A stretch of 24,264 nt of DNA, taken from the NCBI GenBank assembly GCA_000435075.1, contig FR890632.1:1-24264 (forward strand), given 5' to 3'. This stretch comes from Bacteroides sp. CAG:770 (lineage in GTDB: Bacteria; Bacteroidota; Bacteroidia; Bacteroidales; UBA932). A program made the position numbers and the translations under genes. Under the pieces are notes generated by a model. The model did no database searches. It saw only the letters and a list, made by a program, of their open reading frames with translations, and was not told the DNA's origin. Below, piece by piece: positions 6,773-13,776 of this stretch (position 1 is the stretch's first letter; each line of letters opens with the position of its first letter).

Positions 6773-7798
6773 TTATTGTGCAGCCATATACATGGCCTTG
6801 ATTAATGATATGATTTTCTTGTTCAGATTACTGTTGAACACTCTCTGCTCCGACTTGTCTACGGATTCATGAGCATCTCTATGTTCCTTAAGGAAATCCT
6901 CCATCACATCATCGTACATGGCCTTGACAAGTCTACCGAAATCTCGGGGAATCTTCACCTCGCCAATGTGACTGATGACGTTGGCAAGGCGATTTTCATT
7001 CACATAAGGTTCGATCAAAAATAGAAGTTCCTTAAGTTCTTTACTGTATCCGATACTTTGCTCCAATTGTTTATTGCGTCTTTTCACACTCTTCTTCTCC
7101 GCAAATTTCTCATTCTTACTCTTGATCAATGCTCTGCTGCCAGTCCGTAGGTGTTGTGGAACAACAGGCCTTATAACAATACCTTCACAGATATTATCCG
7201 CTATTGCAGGCAATCCCAGCCACTCGGGAATCTTGGATTGGAACTGATTTGAATGCTTTAGACACTCATCTAAAGTCCCTAAAAACAAACTTTTGGCATA
7301 GAAGAAGCCCTCGGACTCAAACAAAGCATTAGCTTCATCTACTGAGAGATAGCTGCTGCCATTCTCAGTAAGGACATAGATGTCAAATCCATAGAATTCA
7401 TGTTTCGGAGTATAGAATACTCCCTTCTGGATTACAGTAAGTCGACCAACATGTTGAACATCCGGATGTGGATATGCGCCACCGAACAGTTCCCCGAAAA
7501 TTGAGATCGACTTTACACCCTCATGTGTCCGGCACAATCTTCTGAAGAGCGAGAGCACTTTATCGTGATACCGCTCAAGAATCTCATGATAATCATAAAA
7601 GTTCTCATCTTCTGCCAGAATTGATGTCCTTTTTGCGAACTTGACATCATGCCCATCGCAAAGGAAACTTGTATTAGTACCATGTACCTTCTCCTGAACA
7701 ACCCACTTGACATCAGATGAAACTTGCTCTCTCACGTCATTCACATAGTCTTTATAAAACGAGTTCTCAATGGAACTATATTTCTTAAACTCAATCAT
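6773..7798 (-). CDS. T4 Rnl2-type RNA ligase
   Basis: From ATG 7798 the 341-residue protein aligns by eye with T4 RNA ligase 2 (334 residues) over its whole length. It starts FKKYSSIEN. The nucleotidyl-transferase motifs are all present: I, EKVHGTN with adenylated K37; Ia, AKRT at 55-58; III, IFGELFGG with E103; IIIa, YGFDIYV at 136; IV, EGIVIRP at 205; V, ALIKSKNEKFAEKK with K226 and K228. The C-terminal region keeps the Rnl2-specific helical domain (VNENRLANVISHIGE, then DFGRLVKAM). Rnl2 enzymes seal 3'-OH/5'-phosphate nicks in duplex RNA using ATP. The frame is open 31 codons upstream to 7891, but that part is not ligase-like and begins upstream of the -7 element at 7883-7876, so 7798 is chosen. 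It is the first gene of a three-gene operon. Confidence 0.93.
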   Translation of the reverse strand: MIEFKKYSSIENSFYKDYVNDVREQVSSDVKWVVQEKVHGTNTSFLCDGHDVKFAKRTSILAEDENFYDYHEILERYHDKVLSLFRRLCRTHEGVKSISIFGELFGGAYPHPDVQHVGRLTVIQKGVFYTPKHEFYGFDIYVLTENGSSYLSVDEANALFESEGFFYAKSLFLGTLDECLKHSNQFQSKIPEWLGLPAIADNICEGIVIRPVVPQHLRTGSRALIKSKNEKFAEKKSVKRRNKQLEQSIGYSKELKELLFLIEPYVNENRLANVISHIGEVKIPRDFGRLVKAMYDDVMEDFLKEHRDAHESVDKSEQRVFNSNLNKKIISLIKAMYMAAQ

Positions 7799-7875
7799 AA
7801 TGCGAATAGTATTTCTTTTAAACAATCGGCCCTTGCAAGCCTTCAATATTTTCCCTTGGATAAGCTTAACCGTGG

Positions 7876-7883
7876 CAAAGATA
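7876..7883 (-). promoter_or_regulatory. -7 promoter element of the RNA-ligase operon
   Basis: TATCTTTG on the minus strand matches TAnnTTTG, 78 bases upstream of the ligase start. A TTG lies about 15 bases further upstream, shorter than the usual 19-21 spacing, so the -33 box is uncertain. Confidence 0.55.
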
Positions 7884-8095
7884 TAGAACAAATACCAATT
7901 GTAAAATATTGATTTTCAATTACTTTTTCACTATTTACATAGTATGTTAACTAATTACGTTACAGTATTATGTATTATTATATAATATATATTAATTATA
8001 TATATTACGTCACATTACAATGAGATGAGAAAACAGGATTTCGCTGTTCTCTTCTGCGCATTCTATTGCCCTGTCCAGCGATTCAATAGCCACTC

Positions 8096-8257
8096 GGCGG
8101 GACGCAGCCACGCCTTATTTTTGGAGGCATTGATTATCAATGTATCATAAAATGCAGCGTGGAAACGCGACCAAAAAAATCCTGCGTTTCCACGCTATAT
8201 CTAAAATGGTGTCTGATTATCAGTGAGTTACAAAACGCTCCGTGGCCGCGTCCCGCC
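8096..8257. repeat. Nested inverted repeat, 162 bp
   Basis: Outer arms 8096-8112 (GGCGGGACGCAGCCACG) and 8241-8257 (CGTGGCCGCGTCCCGCC) pair at 16 of 17 positions. Inner arms 8156-8168 (AGCGTGGAAACGC) and 8184-8196 (GCGTTTCCACGCT) pair perfectly around a 15-base loop. Between them each side carries a small palindrome (ATTGAT-T-ATCAAT on the left, CTGAT-T-ATCAG on the right) at matching depth. The result is a long bulged hairpin or cruciform. It could be a miniature mobile element, a structured RNA or a recombination site. There is no T run on either side to make it a terminator. Confidence 0.75.
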
Positions 8258-8346
8258 AACGCTAACATTGGTTTTGTAAAAGAAACTCTTCCGCCGCCCT
8301 GTCAGAGCTCATCTGCGACTGTCGCCTTCGTATAGACCCTTCCGCT

Positions 8347-8408
8347 GCTGACGCACGAAATTAAGTCCGACACCGCATTTCATGGAGAGGTCTTCCTGTG
8401 CCATTCCA
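8347..8408 (-). pseudogene. hipB-like HTH fragment (relic), direct repeat of 5765-5826
   Basis: The 62 bases match 5765-5826, inside hipB, at about 57 positions, including an exact run of 33. Read on the minus strand it encodes AQEDLSMKCGVGLNFVRQ, the HTH helix 2-3 core, against TQEDLALKCGVGLNFVRQ in hipB. Nothing hipB-like remains on either side. It ends two bases before the stop codon of the neighbouring gene. It is in the same orientation as hipB, so the two copies bracket the RNA-ligase operon. Confidence 0.85.
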
Positions 8409-8410
8409 CG

Positions 8411-9496
8411 TTAGAATCTGATGTGATGGACGAATTCCTTCTTTGACGGAACGAGCGGCTCGGACTTCAGGCCTATCTTCTTGAAGTCAATCTCTTTAAG
8501 GTCAATGCATCTGATGCCTCCATCATACATGGAGCGATAATAGAACTTCAAACCTGACATGTCGGTGACACAGGTGCATTGGGTTGCAGATGGGATGTCA
8601 GCCGGCGTTTCGTCAACCGGGAACTGCGCTCCGATCGGAATCTCCATTGAGCCGAGAATGTGAAATGCCGTGAACACGGACCCCTCTGCGTCAGGCTTCT
8701 GCGGCGCGGTGCTCTGGAAGAAGGCCGCGCGTACAAACCTTGAAGGCGGGGTGAAATCCCCCGGGAGACCAATCATCGCGCTTCCGCCGCCGAAAGATGA
8801 AAGGGACATATTTCCAATCGTATGTGGCTCGGTGCGGCCTGGCAGGAGGTTTACATAGTTATTGAGATTGGTGAGCTGCCAGTCGAAGGATGGAGAGTTG
8901 GTCAGTACACCCAGATTGTTTTCATAGAAAATGCACTTTCCGTCGATGATCTCCAGCACGATCTGGCGGCCTGACGGCTCGGCGAACCTCCAATGTACGG
9001 TCGAGGAACGTGGATCGAATCCATGGATATGTACCCTTGCGATCTCGGCCTTGACCTCATCGACGGTGGCGCAGCGCCCGAGAATGTAGGAGACCAGCTG
9101 GAAATCAGATATGTTGGTCTCATAATTCGCTTCTGAATACTCCTCGTACTTTCCGTAGTCAGGGAAATAGAAGAGGCCGGCGGAGAGGCCTTTCTCATTC
9201 ATGCCCTCCATCATCAGCTCGTCCTGGACCACCGAGACGCCAACGTAACCATATTCATTGGTAAAACTTCTGCCAGTCCCTCCTCCTGGGATGAAGGATT
9301 TCCATCTGTGTCCGCGAGGTACGACAACCCAACGGCAGTCATTGTCGGAGGCTGCCCACTCGATCGTGCGCGCCACTACAGTGCTTCCGTCCTTGGCTTT
9401 GAGGGTGATGCCTGTGCAGGCATAGCAGTTCTGGAATGATGCCATCAAGGCCGCTGCGGCCAGAATGATGGCGGTAAGAATCGATAAATGTTTCAT
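8411..9496 (-). CDS. Secreted choloylglycine-hydrolase-family Ntn amidase (bile salt hydrolase / penicillin V acylase-like)
   Basis: The 361-residue protein has a signal peptide ending ..NCYA, and cleavage before C27 would expose the N-terminal nucleophile CTGITLKAKDGS. Measured from the catalytic Cys, the family residues fall in place: R43 (VARTIEW), N200 (LTNSPSFDW) and R253 (PSRFVRAAF). The usual Asp at the position after the Arg is Glu here (E46). Family members hydrolyse amide bonds of conjugated bile salts, penicillin V, N-acyl homoserine lactones or other linear amides. Export points to a periplasmic or outer location. Which substrate is used cannot be read. It is a single gene, with the hipB relic at its 3' end and an unusual repeat and hairpin leader upstream (9519-9595). 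Confidence 0.88.
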   Translation of the reverse strand: MKHLSILTAIILAAAALMASFQNCYACTGITLKAKDGSTVVARTIEWAASDNDCRWVVVPRGHRWKSFIPGGGTGRSFTNEYGYVGVSVVQDELMMEGMNEKGLSAGLFYFPDYGKYEEYSEANYETNISDFQLVSYILGRCATVDEVKAEIARVHIHGFDPRSSTVHWRFAEPSGRQIVLEIIDGKCIFYENNLGVLTNSPSFDWQLTNLNNYVNLLPGRTEPHTIGNMSLSSFGGGSAMIGLPGDFTPPSRFVRAAFFQSTAPQKPDAEGSVFTAFHILGSMEIPIGAQFPVDETPADIPSATQCTCVTDMSGLKFYYRSMYDGGIRCIDLKEIDFKKIGLKSEPLVPSKKEFVHHIRF

Positions 9497-9518
9497 AAAT
9501 CATGTGGTTAAAATACGT

Positions 9519-9552
9519 GTAAATACCAGAGCGCTAACCTGGTATTTACCAG
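9519..9552 (-). promoter_or_regulatory. Palindromic operator-like repeats in the leader of the amidase gene
   Basis: GTAAATACCAG (9519-9529) and CTGGTATTTAC (9539-9549) form a perfect 11-bp inverted repeat with a nine-base spacer. The right half is itself part of the palindrome CTGGTATTTACCAG (9539-9552). This gives three TACCAG half-sites within 34 bases, 23 bases upstream of the ATG. It may be a repressor site or a leader hairpin. Confidence 0.55.
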
Positions 9553-9564
9553 TAGGTTCATAAA

Positions 9565-9595
9565 AAGAACGGCCCGCAAATTGCGAGCCGTTCTT
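9565..9595 (-). terminator. Strong hairpin with T run, minus strand, upstream of the amidase gene
   Basis: AAGAACGGC (9565-9573) pairs with GCCGTTCTT (9587-9595), with an inner CGC/GCG around AAATT. On the minus strand it is followed by TTT, so it reads as an intrinsic terminator pointing toward the amidase gene 69 bases ahead. It could be an attenuator, or the terminator of an upstream gene that has been lost. Confidence 0.7.
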
Positions 9596-9805
9596 CCCAT
9601 ATTCATTAAAGTAACCTTCAAAAAAACCTGCCTCATTTTAAGAAATCTTTTCGGTCTATATCTTTTTTCTCATCAGTCATATGCCACCGACACACTCCTT
9701 CTTCGGAAATAGATCTATCCTCGAAAATCTTCTCCTAATCTGGGGCAGGTTATTTTTTTACGTTACTAAGTCGCAAAAACGAGATAAAAGTTAACAAGTT
9801 TTCGC

Positions 9806-9813
9806 TAATTTTG
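9806..9813 (+). promoter_or_regulatory. -7 promoter element of the uvrA2-type gene
   Basis: TAATTTTG matches TAnnTTTG and lies 22 bases before the ATG at 9835. No clear TTG lies at the proper -33 spacing. Confidence 0.5.
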
Positions 9814-9834
9814 GACCGGTAAATTATAGAATCA

Positions 9835-12318
9835 ATGAAAAATCCGGACAAGATATTGGTGCGTGGCGCAAGGGTACACAACCTGAAGAACATAAATGTA
9901 GATATTCCGCTTGGGAAAATCGTGGGAATTGCCGGTGTGTCGGGATCGGGAAAGTCCTCGCTGGCCCTCGGCGTTCTGTACTCAGAAGGCTCAAGGCGTT
10001 ATCTTGAGTCACTTTCGACCTATACGAGAAGAAGAATGACACAGGCGGCAAAGGCCAATGTCGATGAGGTACTTTATGTTCCGGCGGCTCTTGCCCTGCA
10101 CCAGAGACCTGGTATACCGGGCATACGCAGTACCTTCGGTACAGGAACGGAACTGCTTAACAGTCTTAGACTTATGTTCTCGAGACTGGCCAGCCACCGG
10201 TGCCCTAACGGACATTATGTCGAGCCTTCCTTACGGGTGGCGGCAGGAAAGGACCTTGTCTGCCCTGTGTGCGGAGAACATTTCTATCCGCCTGGCGCCG
10301 AAGAACTGGCATTCAATAGTCAGGGCGCATGCAGGACTTGCGATGGAACCGGTACTATTCGTACAGTCGACGAATCCACACTCATTCCTGATGAGAACCT
10401 TACCATAGATGAAGGGGCGGTCGCGCCATGGAACACACTTATGTGGTCGCTTATGAAGGACGTCTGCCGGGCAATGGGCGTGCGCACTGATGTCCCTTAC
10501 AAAGACTTGACAGATAAGGAAAAAGACATTGTCCTTCATGGTCCGGCGGATAAAAAGCACATTCTCTACAAGGCCAAGAACTCCAATGATGCAGCCGAAT
10601 TGGATTTTACATTTTTCAATGCTACCTATACTGTAGAAAACGCATTGGCCAAGGTCAAGGACGAGAAGGGCATGAAGAGGGTGGAGAAGTTTCTGAAACT
10701 CGATGTCTGTCCGGACTGCGGAGGTACAAGGCTTTCAGATGCGGCTAGGGCGCCTAGGCTCAGAGGAATATCCCTGGCCGATGCCTGCAAGATGACTCTC
10801 ACCGAAATCGTGGAGTGGGTCAAAGGCGTGCCAGCTTCCCTTCCCGAAGAAATGAGACCCATGGCCAAAAGCATCTGCGAATCATTTTTGGATACAGCTA
10901 AACGATTGATGGACTTAGGAATAGGCTACCTGTCACTGGACCGTTCCGCAGCAACTCTCTCGACTGGAGAACGCCAGAGAATGCAGCTTGCCAGAGCCGT
11001 CCGAAACCGCACCACCGGAGTCCTCTACGTCTTGGACGAACCTTCAATCGGCCTGCACCCGTCGAATATCATTGGCCTTTGCGGCGTTATGGAAGATCTG
11101 ATAGCGGACGGCAATTCCGTGATTCTGGTGGATCACGACACGCAGATTCTGGCCAAATCCGACTGGATGATCGAAATGGGACCCGGAGCCGGCGCGAACG
11201 GAGGAGAGGTGATGGCGCAGGGTACTGTCAATGACATTGAGGCCAATGAACAATCGAAGATCGGTCCGTTCCTTTCAGGCAAGGCTTCTATCAATGTCAG
11301 ACAACGGGTTGAGGCCGCCGACATGTTCAATGAGGGGAAGATAGCGATGATTACAGATGCCATCCACACGGTCCGGCCGCTCAGCGTAGAGATTCCAAAA
11401 GGACGGCTTACTGTGATTACAGGAGTATCCGGTTCCGGCAAGACCACTATGGTGCTGGAAAGTCTCATACCTGCTCTTCAGGCGAAAATTTCAGGTCAGA
11501 CCCTGCCAATACATGTAAAATCTATTGAGGCTGACGGAATCCGTCAAGTGAAACTCATTGACGCTTCTCCGATTGGTATCAATGTCCGCTCTACCGTAGC
11601 TACTTATGCCAATGTCCATGATGAACTCAGGAAAGTCTTTGCCAAGACTCCGGACGCGAAGAAGCACGGCTACAAGGATGGTGACTTTTCCTATAACACC
11701 GGCAAGTTGAGGTGCCCTACCTGTGACGGTACAGGCGTGATAAGCCTTGATGTGCAGTTTCTTCCCGATGTGGATATCCCGTGCCCGGATTGCCGGGGCT
11801 CCAGATATTCGAAAGTTGCAGGAAGCATAAGGAGGGAGAACTCCGCCGGAGAATTCCATTCGCTTCCGGAACTTATGGATATGGATATCAATTCTGCCAT
11901 TGACGCTTGTGCGGACCTCAAACTTATCAGCCAGCGGCTCAGGGTGTTGCGTGATCTCGGCCTCGGTTATCTGACATTGGGCGAGGAGACTCCGAGCCTG
12001 TCAGGAGGAGAGGCCCAGAGGCTTAAACTGGCCAGCGAGATGGGTAGGGGACAGAGCGATTCCGTATTCGTGTTCGACGAGCCGACTATCGGTCTTCACC
12101 CGTCAGACGTGATGACGCTCCTGAATGTATTCCAGAGCCTCATCGACCACGGGGCCACCGTCATTGTCATTGAACATGACCTTGATGTCATCCGTAACGC
12201 CGACTTTATCATTGACATGGGCCCTGGTGGAGGCTCGGAAGGCGGGAGAATCGTGGCGACCGGCACTCCGGACCAGATCCGCGAGGCGAAAGACAGCGCG
12301 ACCGGAAGGTTTATATAA
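9835..12318 (+). CDS. uvrA2: UvrA2-type ABC ATPase (excinuclease subunit A paralogue without UvrB-binding domain)
   Basis: The 827 residues hold two UvrA ABC modules: Walker A GVSGSGKSS (34-42) and GVSGSGKTT (about 530), signatures LSTGERQRMQLA (about 375) and LSGGEAQRLKLA (about 722), and Walker B VLDEPSIGLHP and VFDEPTIGLHP. Zinc cysteines are present in both halves: C143/C146 with C166/C169 (CPVC..CRTCDGTG), and CPTCDGTG (about 627) with CPDCRG (about 650). Canonical UvrA has about 940 residues. Here LALHQRP..RSTFGTGTELLNSLR runs within about 50 residues into CPVC, so the UvrB-binding insertion (E. coli about 131-248) is absent. That is the mark of UvrA2-like proteins, which are linked to tolerance of DNA-damaging drugs rather than standard excision repair. 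It has its own promoter. The next gene starts 34 bases later and may be cotranscribed. Confidence 0.88.
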   Translation: MKNPDKILVRGARVHNLKNINVDIPLGKIVGIAGVSGSGKSSLALGVLYSEGSRRYLESLSTYTRRRMTQAAKANVDEVLYVPAALALHQRPGIPGIRSTFGTGTELLNSLRLMFSRLASHRCPNGHYVEPSLRVAAGKDLVCPVCGEHFYPPGAEELAFNSQGACRTCDGTGTIRTVDESTLIPDENLTIDEGAVAPWNTLMWSLMKDVCRAMGVRTDVPYKDLTDKEKDIVLHGPADKKHILYKAKNSNDAAELDFTFFNATYTVENALAKVKDEKGMKRVEKFLKLDVCPDCGGTRLSDAARAPRLRGISLADACKMTLTEIVEWVKGVPASLPEEMRPMAKSICESFLDTAKRLMDLGIGYLSLDRSAATLSTGERQRMQLARAVRNRTTGVLYVLDEPSIGLHPSNIIGLCGVMEDLIADGNSVILVDHDTQILAKSDWMIEMGPGAGANGGEVMAQGTVNDIEANEQSKIGPFLSGKASINVRQRVEAADMFNEGKIAMITDAIHTVRPLSVEIPKGRLTVITGVSGSGKTTMVLESLIPALQAKISGQTLPIHVKSIEADGIRQVKLIDASPIGINVRSTVATYANVHDELRKVFAKTPDAKKHGYKDGDFSYNTGKLRCPTCDGTGVISLDVQFLPDVDIPCPDCRGSRYSKVAGSIRRENSAGEFHSLPELMDMDINSAIDACADLKLISQRLRVLRDLGLGYLTLGEETPSLSGGEAQRLKLASEMGRGQSDSVFVFDEPTIGLHPSDVMTLLNVFQSLIDHGATVIVIEHDLDVIRNADFIIDMGPGGGSEGGRIVATGTPDQIREAKDSATGRFI

Positions 12319-12352
12319 CATAATCATTGATTAACAATTACACATAATAGAG

Positions 12353-13741
12353 ATGAAATTCAGAATGCCATTATTTGCAAGAGTTTTGCTTGTTTTCACA
12401 CTTGTAGTCTCCGTGCCTTCGTGCAACGGACTGGACAATGACTCAGAGAACACTGAAACGCCGGGTGACAATGACAAAGAAGAAGAGACACCTCCTGATA
12501 ATTCCGAGGCGGAATTAAAAACAGAAACAGACGTATCGTTGTATTCTGATGAGACTGATTACTATTTCTCCAATGATTTCAGGCCTGAAGACCAGGTTAC
12601 TGTGAAAGGGCTCGACGGAAAGTCTGTAAACTGGATAGACATCGATGAATACATAAAATCCGGATATGAATACAAGTATCTGAAAATCAGCGAGAATATG
12701 TCCAGGACGGACCGTAAGGCTGATGCTGTCATCACCAGAAACGGAAAGACGGTTTTTACGTATCACATAACGCAGAGCCATGAGGATTCGTATGGATATG
12801 ACCCGTCATACTGGGAAATCATCGGTTCCGGAAACATATATGCAAGTTTCACAGGAGGTTCATATGCAACTATGTGGAACAACCGGGACATGACATTGCT
12901 TGAAGGCGCCGAGTTTGTTTCCGGCATTGGAATGATCAAGGACCGGTATCTGTATTCGTGCGCATTGGCCAAAGGCAAAGATTTCAGGACGATAATTTAC
13001 AAGGACGGAGTCCAGGCAGAAGTGATGGAGAACTGCAATGCTACTGATTTCACGGTTTCCGGTATTTCACTTTACGCTGGAGGTTCATGGTCCGAGAAAA
13101 AAAAGGAATATCCCGCATATTGGTGTAACGGGGAAATGACCGATTTGAGCGAAAACAAGACCATAGAAGGCCGGGTATCATGCATCGCCGTAGATGGAAA
13201 TGTTGTCTATACGGGAGGCACCAATTATATGTGGAAGAATTTTAAGCGCACTGAAATGCCGCATGACGGGTATGATTCGGCTTACGTTACGGAGATTGTT
13301 GTTGACGGCTCGGATGTATATGCAAGTGGCTATCTGATAAAGGACGAGGAAAATTTCCGGGCCTGCTGGTGGCTTAATGGTGCGCTGCACCTGCTTGACA
13401 TTGAGAACAATAGCGGCAATTCCATAGCAGCCGCAATCCTTCGCCACGACGGAAAGACCTATATCGGCGGATATGTCGAAGGATACCGGGCTGCTCTTTG
13501 GACGGACGGCAAACTTAAAAGATTGACATCATATAACGGTCATGTCAATGCCCTCGCGGCAAGAGGGAAAGACGAAGTTTTCGCTGCCGGCGACAAAGAA
13601 GGGAAACCGATAATCTGGCGTGTCCGTTCCCGTTACGCCGGAGAAACGAAAGAAATATTCATGAACACTTCCGAAGACGGTTTGCACAATGACGATATGT
13701 ATGGCAATGTGATAGACATCATCGTATGCGCCAAGAGGTGA
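12353..13741 (+). CDS. Lipoprotein with six propeller-like repeats, function unknown
   Basis: The signal peptide ends in the lipobox SVPSC (lipidated C24), followed by a long Asp/Glu/Asn-rich linker (about 25-55) of the kind that sends Bacteroidetes lipoproteins to the surface. A beta-rich domain (about 56-145) follows. The rest consists of roughly 50-residue repeats with the pattern (V/I)YxxG...(A)xxWxNGxxxxL. Examples are PAYWCNGEMTDL, RACWWLNGALHLL and AALWTDGKLKRL, with weaker ATMWNNRDMTLL, YMWKNFKRTEM and PIIWRV. About six units suggest a six-bladed beta-propeller. No enzyme motif is seen. A binding or sensing role at the surface is plausible. It converges with the ZIP gene; a GGAGTT/AACTCC hairpin (13750-13766) lies between their stops. 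Confidence 0.75.
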   Translation: MKFRMPLFARVLLVFTLVVSVPSCNGLDNDSENTETPGDNDKEEETPPDNSEAELKTETDVSLYSDETDYYFSNDFRPEDQVTVKGLDGKSVNWIDIDEYIKSGYEYKYLKISENMSRTDRKADAVITRNGKTVFTYHITQSHEDSYGYDPSYWEIIGSGNIYASFTGGSYATMWNNRDMTLLEGAEFVSGIGMIKDRYLYSCALAKGKDFRTIIYKDGVQAEVMENCNATDFTVSGISLYAGGSWSEKKKEYPAYWCNGEMTDLSENKTIEGRVSCIAVDGNVVYTGGTNYMWKNFKRTEMPHDGYDSAYVTEIVVDGSDVYASGYLIKDEENFRACWWLNGALHLLDIENNSGNSIAAAILRHDGKTYIGGYVEGYRAALWTDGKLKRLTSYNGHVNALAARGKDEVFAAGDKEGKPIIWRVRSRYAGETKEIFMNTSEDGLHNDDMYGNVIDIIVCAKR

Positions 13742-13776
13742 GTGGCGGTGGAGTTGAAAAAACTCCTGTATAGAAC

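Larger units (their letters stand above)
7799..8410. other. Intergenic region between RNA-ligase operon and choloylglycine-hydrolase gene
   Basis: 612 bases without an intact gene. From the left it holds the ligase leader and promoter (to 7883) and a very A/T-rich block (7915-8015) with ATTACGTTAC and ATTACGTCAC motifs. Next come a nested inverted repeat (8096-8257) and about 90 bases with no visible feature (8258-8346). A 62-bp hipB relic (8347-8408) abuts the next stop codon. No tRNA or convincing small gene was found. Confidence 0.7.
9497..9834. other. Intergenic region between divergent amidase and uvrA2-type genes
   Basis: 338 bases. Besides the leader repeats and terminator (9519-9595), it holds a pair of A/T-tailed inverted repeats: CAAAAAAACCTGCC (9619-9632) and GGCAGGTTATTTTTTT (9744-9759). 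These flank about 110 bases that carry one 33-codon open frame without an upstream start on the minus strand (9734-9633). The uvrA2 promoter follows (TAATTTTG, 9806-9813). No intact gene was recognised. Confidence 0.6.

Noticed and set aside
7799..7891. Longer RNA-ligase start at 7891
   Set aside because: The extra 31 residues have no ligase similarity and begin upstream of the probable promoter element.
7915..8015. A/T-rich block as a replication origin
   Set aside because: It is A/T rich but has no DnaA-box cluster or iterons and no replication gene nearby.
8096..8257. Integron attC site
   Set aside because: There are no convincing paired RYYYAAC/GTTRRRY core sites at the ends and no integrase in the window.
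9633..9734. Small protein or Tat-signal fragment (MTDEKKDIDRKDFLK) on the minus strand
   Set aside because: The frame is only 33 codons, has no start at its beginning and stops after DFLK. The resemblance to a twin-arginine start is too short to support a call.
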